From positions 496,001 to 560,000 of the forward strand of contig NC_016940.1 in assembly GCF_000250635.1 (NCBI RefSeq): a stretch of 64,000 nucleotides of DNA, given 5' to 3'. How positions within the stretch are numbered: position 1 is the first letter of the stretch; each line of letters begins with the position of its first letter. The position numbers and the translations under genes are program-made. Below the pieces are notes generated by a model. That model saw nothing but the letters and a program-made list of their open reading frames with translations. It was not told where the DNA came from and searched no databases. Below are positions 25,901 to 33,760 of the stretch, piece by piece. This DNA is from Saprospira grandis str. Lewin (lineage in GTDB: Bacteria > Bacteroidota > Bacteroidia > Chitinophagales > Saprospiraceae).

Positions 25901-26608
25901 ATGATCAAGCAAAGTTTAATTATGCTCTTGTTTTTGGGCCTATTTACCGCCTGCCAATCAGAGGCGCCCAAAACTACAGCCACAGATGAAGCCGAAAAAA
26001 CAGCACAAACGGCCGAAGCCACAGAGGAAAAAACGGAAGCCACTCCTATCAAACGCTATGCCTTGGGCGATGCGGTTGCCGATTTCAAACTCAAAAACGT
26101 AGATGGCAAGATGGTTAGCATGGCCGATTATCCCGAGGCCAAAGGCTTTGTGGTGATTTTCACCTGCAACCACTGCCCCTTCTCTATCGCTTATGAGGAC
26201 CGCATTATCGCCTTGGACAAAAAGTACAAGGAGCTGGGCTATCCCGTTATCGCCATCAACCCCAATGACCCTGAGGTTAATGCCGATGATAGCTACCCCA
26301 AAATGCAAGAACGAGCCAAAGAAAAAGGCTTTAGCTTCCCTTATTTGTTTGATGAAGCCCAAAACGTTTTCCCTCTTTTTGGCGCCACCAAAACGCCTCA
26401 CTGCTTTTTGCTCAACAAAGAGGGCGATGCGCTTAAGCTCGTTTATAAAGGAGCTTTTGACGATAGCAAAGAAGTCGAAGAAGTAAGCAAAACTTTCTTG
26501 GCCGATGCCTTGGAGGCCTTGCTCAAGAATGAAGCACCCAGCCCCAATAGCACCCTCGCTTTTGGCTGTAGCATCAAAACGAATGACGAAAGCAAAATTG
26601 CCGAATAA
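25901..26608 (+). CDS. Peroxiredoxin-like thioredoxin-fold lipoprotein (CNHCPF motif)
   Basis: The 235-residue protein has a lipoprotein signal ending in LGLFTACQSE, a Thr/Ala/Glu linker to about residue 45 and an AhpC/TSA-type thioredoxin fold. The active-site segment is FTCNHCPFSIAYEDRI, the CxxCP-type motif of the PRX-like family, followed by INPNDPEVNADDSYPKMQERAKEKGFSFPYLFDE. Such proteins are usually annotated as thioredoxin family or redoxin domain proteins. It is 35 bp downstream of the TlpA-like gene and closes the bshC group with a clear terminator. It may reduce peroxides or disulphides at the cell envelope (inference). Confidence 0.88.
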   Translation: MIKQSLIMLLFLGLFTACQSEAPKTTATDEAEKTAQTAEATEEKTEATPIKRYALGDAVADFKLKNVDGKMVSMADYPEAKGFVVIFTCNHCPFSIAYEDRIIALDKKYKELGYPVIAINPNDPEVNADDSYPKMQERAKEKGFSFPYLFDEAQNVFPLFGATKTPHCFLLNKEGDALKLVYKGAFDDSKEVEEVSKTFLADALEALLKNEAPSPNSTLAFGCSIKTNDESKIAE

Positions 26609-26637
26609 GCCATTCTGCTCTCAGCATTAACCAGTTT

Positions 26638-26669
26638 GCCTAGTGTCTTTAAGATGCTAGGCTTTTTTT
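26638..26669 (+). terminator. Terminator of the bshC group
   Basis: GCCTAG (26638-26643) pairs with CTAGGC (26657-26662), followed by seven T residues. Confidence 0.85.
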
Positions 26670-26676
26670 ATGTTGT

Positions 26677-26795
26677 TTTGGGGCCTCCTGCCTGCGGCAG
26701 GCGCTACGTTCCGCAGCTCGCTATTCGCTCGGCCCTGCAGCGGCTACGCCGCTTTGGTCTGGCCTGCGGCCACTGCTGCACATCGCTAGGCCGCT
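26677..26795 (-). repeat. GC-rich mosaic intergenic repeat, copy 11
   Basis: Minus-oriented copy directly after the terminator. It keeps the complement of the GATGTGCAGCAGTGG module and the CTGCCTGCGGCAGG stem. Confidence 0.88.
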
Positions 26796-26833
26796 CAACT
26801 ATAGTTTTCAAGCTAGTCTTTTCGCTTCGGCCA

Positions 26834-26872
26834 GTCTGTTTAAAATTCTGTGTTTCCCCTTTTACTGCCTAG
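26834..26872 (-). mobile_element. Isolated IS256-type/MITE left end next to array 2
   Basis: GTCTGTTTAAAATTCTGTGT followed by TTCCCCTTTTACTGCCTAG matches, in reverse complement, the distal end of the MITE at 50395-50439. Only about 39 bp remain. It sits 37 bp before the first unit of array 2. Confidence 0.7.
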
Positions 26873-26908
26873 AGACTGCTAGAACAACTGAAAAAGGCTA
26901 AGGAAAAG

Positions 26909-27312
26909 ATAGGTCGAGCTAGGAAATCAGCAGCTCGAGCTAACAAAATGCTAGGTCGAGCTAGGAGACCAGTAGCTTGAGCTAAGAAAATGCTAGGTCG
27001 AGCTAGGAGACCAGCAGCTCGAGCTAAAGAAAAGCTAGGTCGAGCTAGGAGACCAGCAGCTCGAGCTAAAGAAAAGCTAGGTCGAGCTAGGAGACCAGTA
27101 GCTCGAGCTAAGAAAAAGCTAGGTCGAGCTAGAAGGCCGGCAGCTCGAGCTAAGAAAAAGCTAGGTCGAGCTAGAAGGCCGGCAGCTCGAGCTAAAGAAA
27201 AGCTAGGTCGAGCTAGGAGACCAGTAGCTCGAGCTAACAAAAAGCTAGGTCGAGCTAGGAAGTCAGCAGCTCGAGCTAACAAAATGCTAGGTCGAGCTAG
27301 GAAAAAGTTAGC
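26909..27312. repeat. Tandem array 2: about 9.6 units of exactly 42 bp
   Basis: AGGTCGAGCTAG recurs ten times from 26911 to 27289, each step exactly 42 bp. Every unit contains the inverted repeat TCGAGCT, 11 bases, AGCTCGA and the palindrome AGCTCGAGCT, so each can fold or bind a dimeric protein. Both strands stay open over much of it (for example LARAAGLLARPSFS repeats), which simply reflects the period being divisible by three. Codon use and content are unlike any protein here. The flanks 27313-27534 are AT-rich with nothing else recognised. Confidence 0.93.
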
Positions 27313-27534
27313 TCCCTAGACTAATTACTTAAGTTCCTTTACTAAATACTTTAACTAATCCATAACAACAATTAAAACGGAAACCCTAGCATAGGGCTCG
27401 CTAAATCAGGGAGTTAGGCGGATTAGCTGAGGGGCAAAAAAAGAGGGGCTTGAGGTTAATTATTTAATCAAAAAGGTAACAAAATCAAGTTTTGTACGTA
27501 AAATAATTATATCATCATAAAAACGGCTAGACTT

Positions 27535-27852
27535 ATGAAATCGAACACAGCACTTCATCTCAACCTACATCATGCAATTTCTCAGCAGCTGCTTGTTGCT
27601 TTTCGTTATAATGACCAAGATGATTGGCGAGTTGTGGAGCCCTTTTGTTTGGGTTTGACAAGAGCTAATAATTGGGGATTGCGGGCATTTCAGCGTTCGG
27701 GGCCAGTGGGTTCAAAAACCAGTTGGAAGCTATTTAATTTGGATAAGGCGCAAGACTTGCGGGTATTGAGCCAGCAATTTTCGGCGGAGGTACGGGAGCA
27801 GTACCGAGTGGGCGACAAACAGATGCAGACTATTTTCCGTCAGTTGTATTAG
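27535..27852 (+). CDS. Small WYL-like domain protein (putative)
   Basis: The 105-residue protein begins MKSNTALHLNLHHAISQQLLVAFRYNDQDDWRVVEPFCLGL and continues ANNWGLRAFQRSG and SWKLFNLDKAQDLRVLSQ. The order of a small strand with Phe-Arg-Tyr, an Arg-Val-Val-Glu-Pro strand, a Trp-Leu-Ala strand and a final Phe-Leu region resembles WYL domains, which bind nucleic acid or nucleotide ligands in regulators. It lacks the usual N-terminal HTH, so it is either a single-domain sensor or an unrelated small protein. It lies alone between array 2 and a bidirectional terminator. Assignment is moderate. Confidence 0.6.
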   Translation: MKSNTALHLNLHHAISQQLLVAFRYNDQDDWRVVEPFCLGLTRANNWGLRAFQRSGPVGSKTSWKLFNLDKAQDLRVLSQQFSAEVREQYRVGDKQMQTIFRQLY

Positions 27853-27881
27853 GATCAGCCCAGATTTTGGGGCAAAGAAAA

Positions 27882-27915
27882 AGGGACTTCCGAAGATATC
27901 GGGAGTCCCTTTTTG
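27882..27915. terminator. Bidirectional terminator between WYL-like gene and DUF5686 gene
   Basis: AGGGACTTCCGA (27882-27893) pairs with TCGGGAGTCCCT (27899-27910) with one G-U type mismatch, flanked by A and T runs. Confidence 0.88.
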
Positions 27916-27935
27916 GTCCAATTGCGGTAGGATTG

Positions 27936-28104
27936 GGGCTGGCGGAGCCAGCCTGGCCGCAGGCCAAATGGCCCAGCGCTGCGCAGCCGTGGCCCGCAGG
28001 GCCAGACCAAAGCCGCCAAAGGCGGCTGCAGGGCCGAGCAGACCTGCGAGCGGCGGAGCCTAGCGGCGGCTGCCCCAAATTGAAGGGCGGCCGCGGGCCC
28101 CAAA
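27936..28104 (+). repeat. GC-rich mosaic intergenic repeat, copy 12
   Basis: It has GGCTGGCGGAGCCAGCC and CCGCCAAAGGCGG stems, the CCAGCGCTGCG module and the CGCGGGCCCCAAA end, which abuts the 3' end of the DUF5686 gene. Confidence 0.88.
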
Positions 28105-28107
28105 TCC

Positions 28108-30621
28108 TTAGAAATAGAAACTTAGTGTAGCACGGACCGAGAATTTTTGGGCATCTTGATTATCGAAATAGCTGAGGCGCCAGAGGGCATCGACGCGGAT
28201 CACCTTAAAGATATTTTCGATACCGGCGCCGACTTCCATATAAGGGCCCTGGTTGAAGCTGCCGTAATAGGGGCCGCCATTATCTTGATGGTTTAGGGCA
28301 TTGGCTTCTTGATTTTCTTGGCTCAGGCTGCCCCAAACGCCGCGGAAAAAGGCGACCTCTCTCCATTTTAGTTTGCGGATGAGGGGGATACGGTTGAGGA
28401 AAAAGCCATCGAAATGTTGGACCGCGCGGACGCCCACCCAAATATCGCTCACAAACTCGAAGCTATTCATGAGGTTGTAGGATTCTGGATTATAGAAATA
28501 GGCCTCATTACCGGGGTGGCTTTCGAGCAAGAGATAAGGCAGGCGGCCAAAGACTTTTCCGCCTTCGATGCGGTAAGAAAACCAGCCTACCGGGCCAACA
28601 TTAAACCAGTGGGAGATTTCGGCGCTGATGCGATGATAATTGTATTTGCTGCCCAAAACGCCCTTGATACCGGCCAGATAAGAGAGCTCGATAATGGGGA
28701 ATTGGGTCCCGATAGAAAGGTCGCTAAAGTAGCTACGCAAAAGTTTTTCCTTATAGGCATAGCGAAACTTGAGGAGGATTTCGGTGGTCGTAACTGCCGT
28801 ATCGATTTTTGTATAATCGTTGGCATCGGGATAATAGCGGAAATTAAAGCCTCTATCGGAGCGGCTAAAAATGGCGCCTTGCGGGATCATATTTCGGTGA
28901 ATGACCGCTAGGCGATTGGAGAAGCCTCTTTTATAGGTATGTTGGTAATAGGCCTTAAACTCCTTAACGGCCAGCATTTTGGCGGGCACATCTCGGCGGA
29001 GGAAGCCCGCAAAAAGGCCTTGACTGGGAGTTTGTTCGCTATTTCGGTTATCGAAAAGGACATCGTTAATATATTTTAGGCCAACTTCTCTTCTTTTGAA
29101 GCGATTGAAAACATATTGGCCCTCTAGGCGGTACTTCCAGCGTTTATCGCCAAAGCCGTAGGCCCCATAGCCATAGAGGCGTAACTTTTTGGAGAACTGC
29201 GGGCCTGTTCCGACACCAAAGCCCAGGCGGATTCCTTCAATATCATTATAATTAAAGACAGAGCCATAAGGGCCGAGGTAGACTGGGCCGACCTCTAGGA
29301 AGCCCGTAGAGATGGTAGACAGGAGCTTGGCAGCCGTTTGATAAATGGGGACTGTTTTGATACTATCGACCATTTTATAGACCGCTTTTTCGTTATCCGT
29401 CAACTTTTCGTGTCGTTGTTCGGACCAGAAGCTATCGGCTTTTTCTAGGGCGATATAATCTATATCCTCGGGATCTACCTTTTTATAGGTTTTCTCTAAT
29501 TCTTCTTGGCCAATTTGAAAATCCTTATACATCAGGGTTTTTCGGCCGATGACCCCCATCATCTTTTCTCGTTTTTTGCTGAGGGCAAAATCGATCACTG
29601 TTTTTTCCTTATAGGGCAGCCAGATACTGTCTTGCTGTTTATATTCGGCATAAATGAGCAGGCGATTGACCAGATTGACATTTACGTCCTCGCTCATTCT
29701 CATATTGACGATTTCGAGGCCATAATTTTCTACAGAGACCCAAAAGTCGCCATAGAAGGTATTTTCGCCACGGCGTTTGGGTTTAAACTTGAGCTTATAG
29801 GACCATTCGTCTTCGATATGGGTAGAATCGATAATATAATACTCATAGAAAAAGAGGCCATTATTGGCGAAGGGGCTAATAAACTCCTTACCGAGGACCG
29901 TAATATAATTATCGTAGAGATCGAATTCATCGTGCATTTGGCCAATAAAATCCACCACCGTTGAATTTTCTACCCCAGATACTTTTTGGGCCTTGAGCAA
30001 TTCTTTTTTGCCCTTGCCATTGACATAGAAAATATCGTAGATACGTTCAGCTACATAAGCGGGTAAAAAGGGTTTAACATCGGAGGTAGAGTCGATATTT
30101 TCGAAAATAAACTGCAGGTCCTTAAACAAAGGGCTATCCTTCATTTTGGGGTCAATATTATTGAGGTCCAATTCGGTTTTAGAATAGCACTCCACCTGAT
30201 AATTATCAAAGTTTTTGCGCTTATTGCGCTCCTTATTGGCCACAATGCGTCGGACCACCTCATTGGCGGGATTTTCTCCGGCCAGCACCATGACCGTTTC
30301 TAGTTCTACAGAGCTACTTTTTAGGCGAAAATTGATGGAGAGTTCTGTCTGCGTTTTATCAATTCGCTTCATCAGATTATCGTAACCCACCGAGGCCGCC
30401 ATAATCGTGTCGCTGGGTAAATTGGCCAGTTCCATTTCGATACGGTACTTGCCCTCCACATCAGAGGTGACCCCCATGGGGATATCGCCAGGAATAAATA
30501 CACTACAAAAGGGGACACCTTCTTCGGTATCATCATCAATTACCTGCCCTGTAATGAGTATTTTCTGGGCCATCAGGAGGGGGGCCCAAGCCAAAAAGGC
30601 CAGAATAAAAAGATTACGCAT
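28108..30621 (-). CDS. DUF5686 family outer membrane protein with carboxypeptidase-like regulatory domain
   Basis: This 837-residue protein has a signal peptide (MRNLFILAFLAWAPLLMA), then a CarboxypepD_reg-like beta-sandwich (about 20-105: ILITGQVIDDDTEEGVPFCSVFIPGD... DVEGKYRIEM). A middle domain follows, and a long C-terminal beta-barrel with alternating aromatic strands ends in RATLSFYF, an outer-membrane insertion signal with terminal Phe. That layout is DUF5686, common in Bacteroidota and related in form to TonB-dependent receptors but without a plug. The function of the family is not established. It is a single gene, separated from its neighbours by a mosaic repeat and a 250-bp upstream region. 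Confidence 0.88.
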   Translation of the reverse strand: MRNLFILAFLAWAPLLMAQKILITGQVIDDDTEEGVPFCSVFIPGDIPMGVTSDVEGKYRIEMELANLPSDTIMAASVGYDNLMKRIDKTQTELSINFRLKSSSVELETVMVLAGENPANEVVRRIVANKERNKRKNFDNYQVECYSKTELDLNNIDPKMKDSPLFKDLQFIFENIDSTSDVKPFLPAYVAERIYDIFYVNGKGKKELLKAQKVSGVENSTVVDFIGQMHDEFDLYDNYITVLGKEFISPFANNGLFFYEYYIIDSTHIEDEWSYKLKFKPKRRGENTFYGDFWVSVENYGLEIVNMRMSEDVNVNLVNRLLIYAEYKQQDSIWLPYKEKTVIDFALSKKREKMMGVIGRKTLMYKDFQIGQEELEKTYKKVDPEDIDYIALEKADSFWSEQRHEKLTDNEKAVYKMVDSIKTVPIYQTAAKLLSTISTGFLEVGPVYLGPYGSVFNYNDIEGIRLGFGVGTGPQFSKKLRLYGYGAYGFGDKRWKYRLEGQYVFNRFKRREVGLKYINDVLFDNRNSEQTPSQGLFAGFLRRDVPAKMLAVKEFKAYYQHTYKRGFSNRLAVIHRNMIPQGAIFSRSDRGFNFRYYPDANDYTKIDTAVTTTEILLKFRYAYKEKLLRSYFSDLSIGTQFPIIELSYLAGIKGVLGSKYNYHRISAEISHWFNVGPVGWFSYRIEGGKVFGRLPYLLLESHPGNEAYFYNPESYNLMNSFEFVSDIWVGVRAVQHFDGFFLNRIPLIRKLKWREVAFFRGVWGSLSQENQEANALNHQDNGGPYYGSFNQGPYMEVGAGIENIFKVIRVDALWRLSYFDNQDAQKFSVRATLSFYF

Positions 30622-30828
30622 AAAAGAATCTTAGGGTTTAGTCAAAAACGACTTTCTAATTTAGCGAAAAAATGGGCTTAGCGAAGAAGTTAAATGGACA
30701 TAATGCTTTTTTATGCCGCCCAAGCCAGATTTTTTTCCGATGAGTTGGTAACAAAAAGCTAAATTGGGCTTCTAGCAAATAGCAAGCAAAGGGCAGCGAC
30801 AAATTCCCCATTTGGCCCTATCTTTGAA

Positions 30829-30836
30829 TTTTTCAT
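30829..30836 (+). promoter_or_regulatory. Candidate -7 box for the exported unknown gene
   Basis: TAtcTTTG lies 35 bp upstream of the ATG at 30871. No well-spaced TTG was found. Confidence 0.45.
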
Positions 30837-30870
30837 TTTGTTTTTCTTAACACGCTTAAACAAATACCCT

Positions 30871-31764
30871 ATGCGTAATCTCCTTCTGCTTTGCCTTAGC
30901 CTTTTCTTGGTCGAGGCCGCCTATGCACAACCTCAGAAGCTAGTAGATCAGCTTAAAAACCGAGAAGAAATTAGTTTTATGGGCCGTAGCAGCTTCTCGA
31001 TGAAGCAAAATTCGGGGCCAGAGCTGGTCAAGAGTTTGGCCTTTAAGCTACATGCCTCTTTAAGCAAAAAAGAGCTAAAAAACATCAGTTCTGCGGGCCT
31101 GCCTAATTCTCCCGATCCAGCCCAATGGATGGCGGCTTATCCGCAGCGGGATGATGAGGTATTTTCTTTTAACCCCACAACAATGGAGGAAGAAAAGCAT
31201 GAGGCCAAGACCGAAGTAAAGCCCACAGATTTTAGCGACTTTAAGATTTTGGCCTTAATCGCCTACAACAAAAAGACGCATCAATTTGAGTACTATCCCT
31301 ATGCAATTCGTCCTGTTTTGGCCGCTGCTGAAGGCGTAAATTACAGCCCCATTCAGATTGATATTGCTCAGGGGAGCAGGGTCCAAAACCAAAAGCGCCG
31401 CATGAGTTTTTCTGGCAAGGTAGATGGACTAAGCGCAGAAATTGAAATCATAGAATATAAAGGCAAAGAGATGGGCTTAGGCGATGTCTTGCAGGACCAA
31501 ATCGGGGCCTTAGAGCAGCTATCGATCAAAAGCCTAGAGGGCAAAGATATGAACCAAGAAGGTCGTTTGGTCCTCCAAAAAGAAATTAAATTGGCGGGGG
31601 GTGTAGCCAGCTTTGACCCTGCTAGCATGCAAGAAAAGCTGATGTATCAAGTAGCGCCACAAATTATCCTTGATTTTAGCCGTGGGGTCTTCTACAGCAA
31701 GAACCAATCGGTAAAAATCCAACATATTGAAAAAGAAGAATTAGGCTATTGTCTACCCTTCTAA
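30871..31764 (+). CDS. Exported protein of unknown function
   Basis: The 297-residue protein has a clear signal peptide (MRNLLLLCLSLFLVEAAYAQ). The mature part shows no Cys pair, lipobox, repeats or catalytic motif that I recognise. It contains a charged segment (DDEVFSFNPTTMEEEKHEAKTE) and a beta-rich second half (FSGKVDGLSAEIEIIEYKG, LVLQKEIKLAGGVASF). The ATG at 30871 is supported by the signal peptide and by the upstream -7 box; the longer frame from 30838 lacks both. It is followed by a terminator, so it is transcribed alone. The function is unknown. Confidence 0.75.
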   Translation: MRNLLLLCLSLFLVEAAYAQPQKLVDQLKNREEISFMGRSSFSMKQNSGPELVKSLAFKLHASLSKKELKNISSAGLPNSPDPAQWMAAYPQRDDEVFSFNPTTMEEEKHEAKTEVKPTDFSDFKILALIAYNKKTHQFEYYPYAIRPVLAAAEGVNYSPIQIDIAQGSRVQNQKRRMSFSGKVDGLSAEIEIIEYKGKEMGLGDVLQDQIGALEQLSIKSLEGKDMNQEGRLVLQKEIKLAGGVASFDPASMQEKLMYQVAPQIILDFSRGVFYSKNQSVKIQHIEKEELGYCLPF

Positions 31765-31787
31765 ACTGGGCCATGACTGCCCTAGAG

Positions 31788-31820
31788 AGCGCCTCCAAGA
31801 ATATTGGGGGCGCTTTTGTT
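31788..31820 (+). terminator. Terminator after the exported unknown gene
   Basis: AGCGCCTCC (31788-31796) pairs with GGGGGCGCT (31806-31814) with one G-U pair, then TTTTGTTTT. Confidence 0.8.
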
Positions 31821-31882
31821 TTGCCCTGAATAAAGCGTAACTTCAGGCCTAAAGATCAAACGCCTTTAAAAAAACATATCTA

Positions 31883-33160
31883 ATGCAAGAGGTACAATTT
31901 GAAGATGCTTTGGACTATGCCAAAGCCCAGGATGTCAGTGATCCCCTAGCGCATTTTCGCCCCCAATTTCATTTCCCTAAACAGGCTGATGGAAGCCCTA
32001 TTATTTATCTTTGCGGCAATTCTTTGGGCCTACAGCCCCGCCTTGCTCAGCAGCTGATGCAAGACGAGATGGATGTCTGGAAAGAGTTGGCCGTAGAGGG
32101 CCACTTTAAGGCCGAGCGCCCTTGGATGACCTACCATGAAGAGTTTAGCCGACAGCTTTCTCCTATTGTGGGGGCCTTGCCCAAAGAGATTACCGTCATG
32201 AACACCCTAAGCGTCAATTTGCACCTCATGATGGTCTCTTTTTATCGGCCCACAAAAAGCCGCTACAAAATTGTGATCGAGGGTGGCGCCTTTCCTTCGG
32301 ACAAATATGCCGTAGATTCGCAGCTGCGTTTTCATGGCATTGATCCTCAGGATGGCTTGATTCAGCTACGCCCTCGTATGGGCGAAGACCATCTGCGGAC
32401 CGAAGATATTTTGCAGGCCTTAGAGCGGGAAAAGGACAGTATTGCCTTGGTCATGCTTAGCGGAATCAACTATTATACGGGCCAGTGTTTTGACATGAAG
32501 TCCATTACGAAAAAAGGCCATGAAATTGGCGCTATGGTGGGCTTTGATTTGGCCCATGCTGCGGGTAATGTCCGCCTTCAGCTACATGATTGGGGGATGG
32601 ATTTTGCCGTTTGGTGCCATTACAAATACCTCAACTCGGGCCCTGGCTGCATTGCTGGCGCCTTTGTGCATGAGCGCCACCTCAACCGCAAGGATTTGCC
32701 TCGTTTTGAGGGTTGGTGGGGCCACCACAAAGAGAGCCGTTTCAAAATGCCCGCTACTTTTGAGCCCGCCCCCAATGCCGATGCTTGGCAAATTAGCAAT
32801 GCGCCCATTTTGGCCATGGTGCCTATGCGGGCTTCTTTGGCCCTCTTCAATGAGGCGGGTATGGACCGTTTGCTGGCCAAAAGCAAAAAACTAACGGCCT
32901 ATCTAGAGTTCTTGCTCAATCAGCTGCCTACCGACCGCATCCGTATCCTGACGCCCAAAGATCCCAAGGACCGAGGCGCTCAGCTCTCTATTCAGGTAAA
33001 AGGGGCCGACCGCAGCCTCTTTGATGATTTGGTCAAAAATGGCGTGATTGGTGACTGGCGAGAGCCCGATGTTATTCGCATTTCTCCTGCCCCCATCTAC
33101 AACTCTTTTGAGGATGTCTATCGGATGGTGCAGATTCTAAAAAAATGTCTACAGCTCTAG
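31883..33160 (+). CDS. kynU: Kynureninase
   Basis: This PLP enzyme cleaves kynurenine or 3-hydroxykynurenine to anthranilate or 3-hydroxyanthranilate plus alanine, in tryptophan breakdown and de novo NAD synthesis. The 425-residue length matches. Signatures include IYLCGNSLGLQPR, HFKAERPWMTYHE, EGGAFPSDKYAVDSQ, GFDLAHAAGNV, and the PLP-binding Lys248 in WCHYKYLNSGPGC. The late region (RISPAPIYNSFEDVYRMV) is also typical. The other pathway genes (kynA/TDO, kmo, haao) are not in the window, so the pathway is inferred. It is flanked by a terminator upstream and mosaic repeats downstream. Confidence 0.96.
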   Translation: MQEVQFEDALDYAKAQDVSDPLAHFRPQFHFPKQADGSPIIYLCGNSLGLQPRLAQQLMQDEMDVWKELAVEGHFKAERPWMTYHEEFSRQLSPIVGALPKEITVMNTLSVNLHLMMVSFYRPTKSRYKIVIEGGAFPSDKYAVDSQLRFHGIDPQDGLIQLRPRMGEDHLRTEDILQALEREKDSIALVMLSGINYYTGQCFDMKSITKKGHEIGAMVGFDLAHAAGNVRLQLHDWGMDFAVWCHYKYLNSGPGCIAGAFVHERHLNRKDLPRFEGWWGHHKESRFKMPATFEPAPNADAWQISNAPILAMVPMRASLALFNEAGMDRLLAKSKKLTAYLEFLLNQLPTDRIRILTPKDPKDRGAQLSIQVKGADRSLFDDLVKNGVIGDWREPDVIRISPAPIYNSFEDVYRMVQILKKCLQL

Positions 33161-33181
33161 TTTCTGCTTTTTGATTTATTA

Positions 33182-33335
33182 TTTTGGGGCCCGCGGCCAG
33201 CATAGCTAAAGCTATGCTGGCCGCCGCTATGCTGCGGGGCTCGCAAGGCTGCTCGGCCCTTCGTTTTTTTTTCGCTAGGCTCAAAAAAACTCGGTCTGGC
33301 CTACGGCCACCCGCTCCGCAGCGCTGGGCCGCTCA
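33182..33335 (-). repeat. GC-rich mosaic intergenic repeat, copy 13
   Basis: Minus-oriented copy 22 bp after kynU. Its central stem is a Saprospira-style variant with TTTTTTTTCG...AAAAAAA in place of a GC stem, and the module CCGCTCCGCAGCGCTGGGCC follows. Confidence 0.87.
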
Positions 33336-33429
33336 TCCAATGAGTAAGCTCTAAATTACCCGCTTCGGCCCTTTAAATTTAATGCGTATTTGAGGACCAA
33401 AGGGCCGAAGCCGACTATTTTGCGCAGGC

Positions 33430-33568
33430 TTTGCAGAGGAGCGGATGAGCGCTGCGGAGCGGGTGGCCCGAAGGGCCAGACCAAAGGCAGGCTGTGCCTG
33501 CCTGCAGGGCCGAGCGAACAGCGAGCCCCGCAGCATAGCGACCCGAGCGAAGCGAGGGACAGCCCCTA
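33430..33568 (+). repeat. GC-rich mosaic intergenic repeat, copy 14
   Basis: Plus-oriented copy facing copy 13, with the perfect hairpin TGGCCCGAAGGGCCA (33464-33478), the GGCAGGCTGTGCCTGCC stem and a terminal GGACAGCCCC end. Copies 13 and 14 form a long imperfect inverted repeat separated by about 100 bp. Confidence 0.87.
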
Positions 33569-33653
33569 GATAATAGGGTGATTTTTATTATTTTGTGACA
33601 AGACCTTAGTTCCTTTTTTATAGGAGGTCACTAATTTAAGTATTAGTTAATTC

Positions 33654-33681
33654 TAAAAATGCGTTTAAACGCTGCATTTTT
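33654..33681. promoter_or_regulatory. Near-perfect dyad upstream of the adhesin promoter (candidate operator)
   Basis: AAAAATGCGTTT and AAACGCTGCATTTTT are reverse complements apart from a TG bulge; the core GCGTTTAAACGC is a perfect 12-bp palindrome. It lies just upstream of the -7 box at 33697, where an activator or repressor could bind. Confidence 0.55.
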
Positions 33682-33696
33682 CAATCAAATAACGCT

Positions 33697-33704
33697 TATT
33701 TTTG
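33697..33704 (+). promoter_or_regulatory. -7 box for the T9SS adhesin gene; decides the start codon
   Basis: TAttTTTG here is a good -7 match. It lies inside the longer open frame that starts at 33659, so transcription would begin after that start. This supports the ATG at 33761 as the true start, 57 bp downstream. Confidence 0.55.
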
Positions 33705-33760
33705 GAGTTAATCATTTTTTTACCACAAAGCGGGGCTACCTGCTTGAAATCTACTTTTAT

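Noticed and set aside
26909-27312. CRISPR array
   Set aside because: There are no unique spacers: the whole 42-bp unit is repeated. No cas genes are in the window. The same holds for the other three arrays.
26869-27319. Open frames on both strands across array 2
   Set aside because: Both strands being open is a sign of repeat periodicity rather than coding. The composition is unlike the neighbouring proteins.
33659-33760. Longer N-terminus for the T9SS adhesin
   Set aside because: A -7 promoter box lies within this segment and a clear signal peptide starts at 33761.
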